From Cordia subcordata (Eukaryota; Streptophyta; Magnoliopsida; Boraginales; Cordiaceae), in assembly GCA_028554755.1 (NCBI GenBank), contig JAPTOF010000017.1:1488001-1552000 (forward strand): a stretch of DNA of 64,000 nt, in the 5' to 3' direction. The number at the start of each line of letters is the position of its first letter. Positions within the stretch are counted from its first letter, which is position 1. The position numbers and the translations under genes are program-made. Positions 11,576 through 23,095 of the stretch are shown here, piece after piece. The notes under the pieces are model-generated. The model saw only the letters and a program-made list of their open reading frames with translations. It had not been told where the DNA came from and searched no databases.

Positions 11576-12720
11576 GTCACGCCCCGAAAACTTAAGGCTC
11601 AAGACGTGACACGTCGTGGACCAAGAGGAGTGAATCCCTCGAACTACAAGGCTACTAAAACCTTAACAAATAATTTATAACACTACATACCACAAATTAT
11701 TGAAATAAACTATATACTTCAATTTACTCACAAAGCTCCAAATATCTGGATACAAGTCATTAAACCAACGTTTTTAACATAGACCAAATCATATCCATAT
11801 ATTTTCTTGCCACAAAAATCTTATCCCAAGACACTAATAAGGAAAAGACAAAGTCACCACCTCTTACTAAAGTGCATCTTCTTACTTGATGTTATCTGTA
11901 AGAAAAATAATAATAAGGGGTAAGTGAATCACATGCTCAGTAAGTAAGGTCTTTTCCCCAAGATAGAACAAAATGTGAATTTCGGAATAATAGGAAAGCT
12001 GAAACAAGAAACACATTCCCAGAAAGACAATAAGAAAATATAGGAGCGTGCAGACTTAGAATTCATAGTAATCATACCAAGAGTTACTCATAACATGTTT
12101 AGATAAAAAGAGTATTTCAAGTATCATATAGCATGAGTTGTGACTATGTTGTAGTGATTTAATCATAATAAACTCATAGTGAGGGATAAGACCCTCTGTC
12201 ATAATCAAGAATCAATCATGATCATATCAAGTAGTGGGTATAAGGCCCCAACAAGCACAAATAATAGGTGGGTACAAAGCCCCTACAAGCACAAATCATA
12301 GTGGGTACAAGGCCCCTACAAGCTCACATGATAGGGGTATAGGCCCCATCAAATACAAGCATACCAGAACTGGGATCCCAAAATTTCACGAGAAGGCGAG
12401 TATCCGCCAATCAAGTCATGTCATGTCATGTATCAAATCATATCATATCAAATTGTATCGTATTATGATAAAGCGCTACATCATAGCACAACTTTTATTA
12501 TTTGAGTCAAATCTGAACAAGGTAATAATACTATGATAGAATAGTTATTTATGATTGAGAATCGAGGTGAAAGATTCGGATTGCATCATCATCTCGAATA
12601 TAAAACTATTAGGGTCACTTGTATGGTGCCACACAGGTTGATGGCTATCCAGTCTTAATATCACAAGAACTTGCATGGTTCAGTCAGGAGGTCATGAACG
12701 TTGACCCAAAAGAATTCATG
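11576..12720 (-). repeat. Chromovirus LTR relic
   Basis: Starts with tgtcacgccccgaaaactt, the characteristic outer end of Tekay/Del-type LTRs read in reverse. It goes on with the same kind of text as the 9559 LTR, including cacatgctcagtaagtaagg near 11931-11950. No primer site or coding part lies beside it, so it is a solo LTR or a fragment. It contains the 33-bp repeat array listed separately. The right end is estimated. Confidence 0.5.
12233..12362. repeat. Four copies of a ~33-bp tandem repeat
   Basis: Units at 12233-12265, 12266-12299, 12300-12332 and 12333-12362 share gtgggtacaaggccccta followed by an acaagcacaaatcat-like end; the last is more diverged. A weaker copy (gagggataagaccctctg) may precede them at about 12181. 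The array lies inside the LTR relic. The 100-residue open frame over it is only the translation of the repeat. Confidence 0.8.
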
Positions 12721-14647
12721 ATAAGCATTGTTTTTTTTTCTTTGAATGACGCTAAAACAATGGTTACAAAAACCATAAATAAATAATACTTAGTAATAAT
12801 AAAAACGAATAATTAGTTAAAAGAAAATAAATGATTAAATAAAGAAATAAAATAACGACAGTCAAATATTTTTACAATGGGTCTCTTTTAGAAGAACCAC
12901 AAAAGTTATTTATATCTTAGAAATATGTAAGTAAGCAGGTATATATGGCGTGGAAAATTACATGTGAAAAGATTTGCATGAGAAATAAAAGTAAATAAAT
13001 AAATAACTTCTAAAAGAGTTTATTAGAGACAAAATAAAAGTTGACAGCCTTAGGACTAAAAAGAAATATTTATTAACTGTAAAACTAAATAAAATAAGGA
13101 TATTAAAAGTGAATAAATAAAATAATACCCGTTTCATTAGTAAGAGTATTCTAATAATGTGAGTCAAACTTTATTCACCAATTATAATATGAGCATTGGT
13201 TTGAGTTTTGAGAAAATATAAAAGGAAGGAAAAAAATTGTTGTAATCGTAAACTATCAAGGAAAAATAAAGAATAAAGGGGAAAAGAGTTTAAGCGTGAA
13301 ACGAAGTTTAATGTATATAAATATAACACAATCAAGACCAATTTTTTTTTTTTGGGTAACATATATTTTTTTCCTTTGATCAAACCAGGAAAACAAATTG
13401 AAGTCCTAGCAAGATGGAAAAAGTAACTCAAGAATATATTTAATAAATGACCAAATACAATTAACTGAAGCAAAACTCCAGATAGTTGAGTTTGGCTAAA
13501 CGTCATAACACTAAAAGAAGTTGAAAAGGATTACACTTGGCAACCATGCGTGAAAAATGGGAAAATATAGATATATATCTAAATTTGTCAAAAGAAATTA
13601 TCAATAGAAGCAATGGAAACTTACGTGTGTGTGTGTATATTTCAAGAAAGACCTATATGCACATACTGATTGGTGGTTTACATGAATATGAATTGGTAAT
13701 TTGACAGACAAATGATGAGCAATATAACGTGAAATTTGATCAAATAAGTTGGAAGTAATATGATCGCGATACAAGGAATAAGATAAGGATTATTGTATAA
13801 CAAATAATTCAATGGAACTCAGGGATAACGTAGAATTGATCGGGAAATTTAGACTACGAATTGACCCCACTTACCTCTTAAACAACACTTTTACAACTTA
13901 TACTTCTAATAGCACCAATGATAATTTTTCGCCACCGAATCAAATTACAACTCCAAAGTTATTATTCTCGAAACAAAGTAAATCCATGGAAACCTTTTTT
14001 CTTTCTAAAGAAAGTTCTATACCATCAATAGTAAATTCATAGAAAGGATTTTACCTTAAAGTAACAGACTTCAATCATCCAAAAAATGCTATTATCCTTT
14101 GAAATCTGTGGACGACTAAATCTTATAGCTATGGTGGTACTATGCCATGAGTGCGAATAAGAAGACTATAGGATTCTTAGTTTTGTTTAAGGTTCTAGCA
14201 GTTTTATCCTGTTTGAAGAATAAATAGGACTCTAGTTATATCCCTTTTTTTCCTCCCTTTTCTCATATCAGTCATGAACCACAAAAAGAAGAAAAGTGCC
14301 TAATTTTAGGCCACCACTACACCTCCACTAAATCAATTAACCACTAATAATCCCAAATGTCTAATAAATCAAAATTTAAAGATCACTATATAAATCATGG
14401 TCCTATTTATTTTTTTTCACAATCATTACAGACTAGTTCTTCAAGTGTACTCTATCGATAGTATGCTAGGTCGATCAATTCTTTTATTGTACTTGATTGG
14501 TAGTCCCTTTTTGCTTCTTTTCTTCTCCGCTTCCCTTCCAATTTTCTTTCTTTCACATGTTCATCTTTGTTCTTTGTCATATATGCATAAACTCATCCCG
14601 TGACTCACATACATCACAAAATATGACATTTGATGTAGCATTCACTC
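12721..14647. other. AT-rich intergenic sequence
   Basis: No convincing gene. Short open frames on both strands are AT-driven (L, F, S, N, K rich) and carry no domain. A small (gt)n run lies at about 13626-13637. Near 14220-14640 the T-rich text with several short plus-strand frames shows no recognisable coding signal. Confidence 0.5.
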
Positions 14648-14655
14648 ATCTCACA

Positions 14656-15716
14656 TAGAGCTGGCAAAACAGGTCAAAACCCGCGGGTCAAACCATTTAA
14701 CCCGCTAAAATATAGGGTTAGGATTTAGCATTGTACGATCCGCAAGGAAAACGGGTGGACCCGACCCAACCCGCATAAATAACGGATTATGCGGGCGACT
14801 CGCGAGTCAACCCACGGGCGAAGACAAAAAAAAAAGTAAAGAAAATATATATAGAGATAAAACTTGAAACCCTACATTTACCCTCTGTTCTAGCGCTCTC
14901 AGAAGCAGCAACCACAAACACGAAGCCTTCAAGCCAACGTCTCGAGAAAAAAATCAGAATTTCAAGTGATCAACGAAGGCATCACGAATAGGCATCGTCA
15001 ATCAGCTCGTAACACGCAAGTTGCGGCGTCACCATCGTCTCCACACTTGAAGGTTATGATAGGTGCCAGATTTTCTCAATAGATGTGCTTGGAATTGGTA
15101 TCTGTCTTTTTTATGTATTAAAATTTCTGAAAATTTTTAAAGAAGTATGGAAATCTCTTCCACATCCTAAAAAATGGAGCATTCAATTTGTGTGTAGACA
15201 AGCTAGTCAAGCCGTTGGTGTCATTGCAAGGTTGTGTCAATCTCTACGACTTCAAAATGATTGGGTTTTTGAAGCCCCACTAGAAGCTGAGGAAAATTTT
15301 TGTTAAAAGAAATGCCAATTGTTGAAGTTGAATGATGTAGGTCATGATGCAACCAGTTTGGGATTTTTTGAAATTGTATTGTACTTTGTTTGAACTTGCA
15401 ATGGTTTGACGTATTTGGGATTCTTTGTATCTCTTCTCATTTGCTAATGAAAGTTCAAAGATTCACACCAAAAAAAATTAGGAAGATCAAGAATTGCCCC
15501 ATTTGAAATTTAAATTGCATTGTTTAGAATAATTAAAATAAAATTAATTATTAGAAAACTAAGCGGGTAGACCCGTGAATCCGCGAACCCACAAGAGGCG
15601 GGTGCGGATTAGGAGATCATCTACCCGCGTAAATCTAGCCCGACCCGGCCCATGAATCCACATAACCCGCGTTAGACGGGTCGGGTTGGGTCGGATTGAC
15701 CCGTTTGCCACCTCTA
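14656..15716. mobile_element. Non-autonomous hAT transposon with 8-bp TSD
   Basis: The left end is tagagctggcaaaacaggtc and the right end, read inversely, is TAGAGGTGGCAAACGGGTCA. These are imperfect terminal inverted repeats of about 20 bp, continuing into GC-rich subterminal 'acccg' repeats typical of plant hAT elements. The flanks are a perfect 8-bp duplication, atctcaca, at 14648-14655 and 15717-15724. At 1061 bp it is too short for a hAT transposase, and I see no hAT dimerisation domain, so it must have moved in trans. A short open frame inside (15085-15306) is listed separately. Confidence 0.9.
15085..15306 (+). pseudogene. Short RNase H-like (RVT_3?) fragment inside hAT element
   Basis: A 73-residue open frame. 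Its middle part, WSIQFVCRQASQAVGVIARL followed by DWVFEAP, resembles the C-terminal end of plant RNase H-like domains of the 'F-V-x-R-E-x-N-x-x-A-D-x-x-A' kind. The expected acidic residue of the REANxxAD motif is missing, so it would not be catalytic. The first 20 residues are hydrophobic and unrelated. It could be a captured fragment or chance similarity. No function is proposed. Confidence 0.3.
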
Positions 15717-15724
15717 ATCTCACA

Positions 15725-16155
15725 CATCATGAACACTTAACATAAATTATGCATAAATAATACACAAATGCACACTAAAAAGCTCTAACCACCTCTAAAG
15801 ATATATGCAAATAACATCAAGAAACACACATAAATCAACACACATCACTTGGTGATTAGACTTAATGATGGTCGTTTGCATTGAGAAGGAAAATTGTAGT
15901 TTTTTCAGCCATGACAATGTTGCAAAAGATTATTTGGGTTGGTAAAAAGTACACTATTATGGAAAGCCTTTTCCTACATGTTTTTGGTTTGCCAAACAAG
16001 TGCGCCAATTGATTGGTAGGATTCGGATGAGGCATATGTTGATCGATAGAGTCAACTAGTAAGATCAGAATGCTACCTATTGAAGCCAGATAAGGGTTCT
16101 ATTTGTGATAAGTCCAAGATATATAATGAATTCATTTTGATTTGGATTATAGGAA
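15725..16155. other. Gene-free spacer
   Basis: Between two DNA transposons. I find no coding frame and no terminal repeat of its own. The segment near 15990-16090 (ccaattgattggtagg ... tcgatagagtcaactagtaag) loosely resembles the 45.2-kb and 11.5-kb dispersed repeat, so it may be part of an older repeat. Confidence 0.4.
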
Positions 16156-16158
16156 TTA

Positions 16159-19100
16159 GGCTACGTTTGGATTGGCTTTTTTTTAGCCAAAAAGCACTTT
16201 TTTGAAGGAAAAAAGTACTCCTTTTTTTATTCTCATAGGTGTTTGGATTGGCTTTTTTAGAAAAAGCACAAGCTCTAACAAAGCCAAAATAGAGCCTTTT
16301 TTGAAGCTAAAATTTTGAGCTTCTCAAAATAAGCTGAGGTGGTAGATGAGAAAGAAAGAAGGAGAAACGTGGTAATTTAATTCACTTTTTACAAACATAT
16401 CCTCTTTCCCTCAAGTTATATCTCTGTCTTCAGTCCCACGTTTTCTTTCATCTCCTTCGGCAAATTTGGGTTCTCACGTCTACCAAGTTTGCTTTTTTTC
16501 CCCATCTTTTTACATTATTCTTTTTCTTTCAAGATCTATTCCTTACACTTTTTTATTTTTTTAGTTTTTCTTTTACTTTCTGTATGGTTTTAAACAAAAA
16601 GCTTTCCTTGTTTTAAGATTCTTACCATTATTATTCCGAATAATCGATGAACTATGCATGGCTTTTGGGCATGTATACAAAGGCTTCTTTTTTTTCAGTA
16701 ATTATTTGTTTTCAGTTAATTAGGCAAAAATCATGGATTCTTTGTAAGCTATCTTGGAGGCATTGTGCTTATGGTTTTCTTCTCTATTTTTTGTTGGGAA
16801 AAAAATGAGTGAATTGGTGAAAGAATTGGAAAAGCAATGCATTATTGTTTTCGTTTTAGGGGAGGAAGAGTGTTTTTGAAAGGTTGTGTTTTGTAAAAGT
16901 TTAGGACAATGCTGTGCTTTGCTTTACAGTTGGATATAGATATAGTTTATTGTGCTTGGTATTGTTATGATGTATTTTTTAGCTTGTCTCTAGATTTTCT
17001 TGTTGTATTATGAGATTTTAGAATACACGGTAACTTGAGGTGACTTTGGGAGATGAAGATCATAAGGAGAATGTTGTAGATCAGTATTAACAGATGTTAA
17101 ACACCTAGCAAAGCCATTATAGCAAAATTTTAGCTTTCAGAAGCTTGATGATGCTATTGATAAGAAATTTAAAAATAAAGGAATTTAGTTAAAAGATTTT
17201 TTCTTACCTTTTACATATCTTCTTCTTTCTACTTCTCTTCTACATACGGCTCTGCTTTTTATAAGAGACATGTAAGTAATGGTTTAGATAATTTATTAAC
17301 GTTGAATTTTTTGGTAACGGCTATGGGGAAGTTAGGTCATCTGGAAAGTTTTGTATGTCAAGTAATTGTTAAATTAAATTGTTGGAGTGATTAAGATATC
17401 ACAATACTAATATCATTACCTCAAAACTAGATAAAGCCCTTGAATGATGAGAGGCATGTCTTTTGTGTACATAATCCCTTGTCATGAGCATGAATATGAA
17501 TTAAAGAACCTATAATCTGTTCACTGGGCAATAAGACGTATGTCGTAAAAGAACGCAGGCAGTAACAATAGGAATCCTACTAATATATCCAATCAGTTGC
17601 AACTATTTGGAAACTTTAAGTGTCTCCTCATCTGATATGCATATCAGAATTGGTAATTTGTAATCTATCTTTTGTATTAGATGATACTTGATACATATTT
17701 AACTGTCTTGCTTTTCCTTAGCGTTTGAGATGTTGTGCATGTTTGCTTGCATAATAGAAGTTACTTAGATGTCATTACTTTCCAAGCAAAGCTAAAATTA
17801 AGCTCATGTAATACTGTTGGAAAATGCCATTTTATTACGCAGTTGCCAGTGGTAGCTAGTTAGTAAGGAGTCATGCCATTTTATCTGTCTACTAGACTAA
17901 GAGGGTGTTTGGTTTGGCTTTTTTTTTTTTCTGGCCAAATCTACTTAAAGCCTAATTTAAGCTAATGGAAATGTTTGTTTTAATTAAAAATCTGCTTTTT
18001 TAAGTGGCTTTAAGTAGAAAATAAAAAGCTCCCCAACCCCAGCTTTTGCTTTTTATGACTTTAAGCACGTTAAAAAAAAGCAAGTTTGGCCAAATTATTT
18101 ACTATATTATCCTTAACTTTTATTTTTATTTCTAAAATATCTTTACTCTTTTATCTTATACTTACCTTTTTAAGTTCTATTTTAATGTCCTTAATAGTTA
18201 TTTTAACTATATAACTTACTTTTCAACCCACTTTAATCAAATATGTAAATACTTATTTTTATAACTACAACTTTTATTCAAATACGTAACTACTTAAAGT
18301 TCACCAAAAAAAAGGCCACTTAAAGCCAGAAGTGCTTTAGGTAACTTTTTATAAGCCAATCCAAACACCCTCTAAATTTGTTATGGTGCTTTAAGTTTGT
18401 CATTTCTGCCATGCAGCTATTGTGGTATTGATAATTGTACTGTTTATCTTCTTGCGATTCACAGATAAATGATTACGTTGTTAGTCTTATAGTATTAGCC
18501 ATTAATGTTCCTTTTATATCATTTCGCTGTACCTATTGGATTTAATGTTGACCCAATTAATTATTTCGGAAATGAGCGTCACACTCTGACACTGCAAGCC
18601 AACAAACATAGCGAGGAAGTAGAAAAATTTCCAAGGACCGACTTGCTAACATTTAAAGCCAGAATAATCCTGTAACACATGAAGGTTGAACCTGTACACT
18701 ACCCCTCCCCAATGATTTGGAATTTGTTGAGCAGATGTTGTAGGCTAATTCTTACATTAGCAAAAATATAAGCAATAAGATGATTACTATTTATATCTGT
18801 TCGGAAAATGAAAGGTAGAATAGTAGAGTTTAGCTATGAACTAATGTAAAGAAGCCAAAATAACTTTATTTCTAGAAAATGTATAATTAAATTAATATTA
18901 GAAATTAATTTTTTCATTTTTATATAAGTTTTTTTAGCAAAATAAATAAAATAATATTAGAAATTATTTTTTCAAAATTAACTATGAGATATAATTGATA
19001 AGATAAAAAGAAAATTGAAAAATTAACAATTCATGCATTTTTTTATGATAATAGCTGATTATTATAACTATTTTTTTTTTTGTTCAAATGCCAATTATTA

Positions 19101-19303
19101 AAATTATTTCTGCATGTCCTTTTTTGTACATTTGTCCCAAACAAGTACTTTGCAGTTTTCTACCCAAATGCCTATTATAGTTTAAAAAGTACTTCTCACT
19201 AGATGAATCCAAATGCAAAACAGCTTCTGCTATTGCTTAAAGCTCTCTGAAAAAAAGTACTACAAAAAAAGCACTTTTAAAAAAAGATAATCCAAATGAG
19301 CCC
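16159..19303. mobile_element. Large Tourist/PIF-like non-autonomous element
   Basis: The left end is ggctacgtttggattggctt and the right end, read inversely, is gggctcatttggattatctt, so the terminal inverted repeats are imperfect (about 15 of 20). Both ends are flanked by tta (16156-16158 and 19304-19306), the usual TTA/TAA target duplication of PIF/Harbinger transposons. Both ends carry subterminal poly-A/T and aaagcactttt blocks. The ~2.7 kb interior after removal of the nested MITE shows no transposase and no long frame. Two separate MITE ends framing ordinary DNA is the main alternative, because a second terminal-like block (gtgtttggattggctt) lies at 16231. Confidence 0.5.
17901..18372. 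mobile_element. Tourist-like MITE, 472 bp, TAA duplication
   Basis: Terminal inverted repeats are gagggtgtttggtttggctt and, read inversely, GAGGGTGTTTGGATTGGCTT, differing at one base in 20. They are flanked by taa on both sides (17898-17900 and 18373-18375). The inside is AT-rich with mirrored aaaagc/gcttttt blocks and no coding capacity. It sits within the larger Tourist-like element and must be the younger insertion. Confidence 0.85.
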
Positions 19304-19307
19304 TTAG

Positions 19308-20470
19308 ATGCATCCTAATTGTTATTACTTTGTGTATTTTGGTAGGTTTGAGCTTGGAAAAGATGAAGGAAGCGATATATATGGATTCAAGAAATTTTTG
19401 AGCATGAATAGAGCTGTTGATAGATACCGCCCTCTTAGACATGCCCACGCTAAAGAGCTACGCAAGATTCATAATTTTGGAAGAAGATTGGAAAATATTT
19501 TGTGGATCCCTTGAAATGAAATTATTGACCAAAGATGTATTTTAATTCTAGAAGAAAGGAAACCATTTTGGAGGAGTTTATTTTTATTAGACTTGTATTT
19601 TTGAATAATTACCTTTTATTTTAGATTAACTTTAAAAGAATTTCCTTATTAGAAGGAATTCCTAGGTTACATCATATTTTATATAGCCTTAAGGGAACTA
19701 TCTAGAACGAGGCTAGCTTTTATTTTTCAGAATTTTATCAACAACTTTATTTTTCTTGCCTACTATGGTGATGGATTGTTAAACTTCTATTCTAGCCAAG
19801 GGATATTCAATATTAACAGTTTTTCACTTCTGTGAGATCCAACTATTTTTCTCTTTTCTCTTTATTTCAGTATTTATATGTTTTCTGAATATTATTTGTG
19901 CAATTAGGGTCCGATTATTCAATTGCTAGGTAATAGGTAGCTAATTAGAGAGATTAGATAATTTATCTAATCAATCTAAAATAGTGGTAAACCAGATTTC
20001 CTGTGAAAATATATAATCTAACTGAGCAATTTTCACGAGAGAATTTACTTTTAAAATTAGGTCCTTCTAGAACTTTTTTCATGCTGCCAATAGACCTATG
20101 AATATCTTCGAGGATTAGACCATTTAATAGGTAAGGAAAATAATTGGGAAAAAATCACGGAGCTTTCGAACCATTATCCGCACAGAAAGTTAGGATTAAG
20201 TTATTAGGCCGTGTTGACGACTATATCTAGTTTATGAAAATAGGTGAGAGTTATATTTGTATCTAGGATCAGAATTGTAAGTCTAAACGGATATTTCACC
20301 CTAGGATAGGCTTTAGAACCACTGAGTTCTCCTTTAATTGCTTTTCCCTATTTTTAATTGATTATTTGTCATTTTTCCAAATTTAATTTATTTTGTTTTA
20401 ATTGCATTAAACCCCTTTCCTCTTTACTTGTATTTCACTTGTTTCATCTACTTGGCATCAAAAGCATCAT
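19308..20470 (+). repeat. LTR-like relic (Athila-like text)
   Basis: The 68-residue frame at 19308-19514 has no recognisable domain. From about 19540 the sequence reads like the U3/R/U5 of a large Ty3-type LTR: a tttatatagcc TATA-like box at 19679, long leader-like text, and a T-rich end near 20340-20410 that resembles the 1800-2000 region of the Athila LTR. No primer site or gag follows, so it would be a solo or truncated LTR. Confidence 0.35.
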
Positions 20471-22514
20471 AAATTAACCAATTTTTATGGCTGCAACCCT
20501 TCTCACCACTGTCATAAATTGTGAGGTAAGAGTAAGTAATTTACTTTTAGTGGTTTCGACGCCCATCAAATTGATCAATAATTCCAGTGAGTCCATGATC
20601 GGTACTAGTTAAGGTACCACTCGACCGAGTAGAGTCGACTGACAGTGCATACCTATTCCAAAATATAGCTATAGGAATTACGCCTCTTTGCATTATAAAT
20701 ACCATTTTCCACTTTTATTTTCATAAAACTTGGACCTTGAGCTTTTCTATCTTCTATACTTGCATTAGAAGCCTTTCTCTTACGTTCATTGCTTACAACT
20801 AATCATTTGATCAAGTTGTTGAGCTTTAATTGGTATATCCATTTTGAGCACTATAAGAATGTATTTATACCATCTAATTATCTTGCTCTAAGAAGTTTCC
20901 TTGTACTCAAACACTACTATTCCATCGCTTTCTCTTTACTTTTTGATAAAATAGGTTGTATGATCAACCTTGTTAGCAAAAAGAGTGAATGATAAAATTT
21001 CTTAAATGTTGGATGAACACTTAAGGTACTTATGGTAAAGCAACGGGTGTACGAACCATAAATTATGCTTCTTCAACACACAAAACAAGAAGCTGAGTTA
21101 TAGCGAAGTTTCTCCATTGCTAAGGGAAACCTTAGATGGTAACTAAGTCCAAGGAAGTTCAAACCACCTATTGTGTTTGATCTCCTTCTCTCTTATCTCT
21201 TTATTTTTGAGTATTAAGTTGATATTTATTCACTGTTTCATTGTCATTCATCCATCATAGATTATATTTTGAACTTAGAAGTAATCCTTTGTTCTCTATT
21301 TTGTGCCATAATCCAATTTATTCCCTTTTGGATTAATTTTCTCAGCGACACTATGCTTTAAATATTTAAATTAGCCCTAAATATTTTACAAGCATAGTTA
21401 AATTAGTATCTATGTTTAAAATAGTCAATTTAGTCCTTAATATTTCATAAATTTATTCAAATTAATTTTGATCAATGTTTTACAAATTTATTCAAATTAT
21501 TTCCTAAGATTAATAAAATAATGGAGACTAATTTGAATTAGTTTACTAATATAAATATGTTGAAATAATAGAGATCAATTTGCTATATTTGTAAAATATG
21601 AAGAAACAATTTCATTTTTTTTAAAAAATAATATGAACTAATTTTAGAAAAATGATAACATTATAAGTTTTTGTTTTCTTTTTAAAACAATCAAACCTTG
21701 ATATGTTAGTTGGTACATGTAGGGCCTAACTATTATGTAGCTATAACTGTTTGAGTAATTGATTGTTGTTTTGGTGGCTGATGGCTATTTAAGTAATTAA
21801 AATCTATTTTTGGTAGCTAATAGCTGTTTAAGTAATTGATAGTTGTTTTGGTAGCTAATAACTATTACGTTTTAGCTAGCTAGTCGAACAAAATGTGTAC
21901 AATAAAATTAGATGTATAATTAATTGATAAAGCAAAATGATGTAAAAGGGTATTGATATCACATTATTAATGTTATAATAATTATAATTATTATTACTAT
22001 TATTAAAATAAGATAATTTATTTTATAATTAGATACATGTTTCTTGTAATAATATTTTGTATCAATATTATAAAAATATTTCTTAATAGATCCAAAAATT
22101 TATTTTATCAAAGAAAAATAATAACAAAGTAATAAACTTACGCCTTTTTTAGTTTATTTTATGTCAAATAAAATCAGAAATTAATTTTTTGTGTCATTTC
22201 GGATTTATATTTGTAAAAGAAAAAGTAAGAATATAGAATTAATTTGAAAGATCAAGGAGAGAGTAAGATTGCTAAAAAAAAAGATCGAAATGAGGGTATA
22301 ATTACCAAAAAGGACAAAACACTAAAACTTATTTTACAATGTTAACTTTAACATTTATATGAAAATTTATTTGAAATGCTAAAAATTATCTAAAAAATAT
22401 TGAAACACCAATATTTTACCAAACAATAATATCTTAAAAAATAATATTTTTTGTTTTAATCAAAATATTAGAGCTTACATGAAAAATCATTTCTAAGTTT
22501 TAATAGTCTACTTC
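20471..22514. other. AT-rich intergenic sequence
   Basis: No gene seen. 20580-20900 has a weak resemblance to the dispersed LTR-like repeat at 45.3 kb (gtcgactgacag, then a tataaata box). 21360-22500 is extremely AT-rich, with repeated 'aattagt' and 'ttattcaaatt' phrases. A short tandem repeat inside is listed separately. Confidence 0.45.
21740..21866. repeat. ~38-bp tandem repeat, three and a third copies
   Basis: Units begin at 21740, 21777, 21816 and 21854 (partial). Each starts gctataactg or gctaatagctg and ends in aattgattgttgttttggt-like text. Copies differ at several positions, so the array is old. No coding or regulatory role is visible. Confidence 0.7.
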
Positions 22515-23095
22515 CTTTGGTGTGTTTGGAATGGTCTTATTTGAAATCTGAAATCTGATAAGCATCTTATCTGATAAGTGTCTGATAAAAAATAAGTGTC
22601 TGATGTAAAAAGATTATTTGGTCTGGAGTCTTATTAGAATAATCTGAACTGCTAAAATAAGCTGAATTGACCAAAATGCCCTGAAATGTTTAATAATAGA
22701 ATTGATTGGTGAATAACTATTATAAATTTACTCTGTAATTGTTAATATAACCTATTTTGACAAAAAAAACCCTTTTGTGTCATCGCATATATTACTATAA
22801 TGTAACTAATTATATAATTAAAATTAAAAATTGTATTAAATAAATATAAAAATTATATAAGTGACAACAAATATATTAATACAAAATTATAAAAGTTTAT
22901 AAAGCACTTCTCTACTTTGCCAATCATTACACTATAAATATGGTGACCCATTTACAATACAAATTCTCTCCTTTGCCAAATATTATAGCAAATGTTATCG
23001 CGAATTTGATCCATCTCCCCCTGGTTCATATTGTTACTAGCACTTGTGATGTTTGTACTTTCCCGATGAACGGCGTTATCACTTTGAGCCACCAC

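Noticed and set aside
12233..12362. CRISPR-like array
   Set aside because: The repeats are directly adjacent without unique spacers, lie in a plant LTR, and there are no cas genes.
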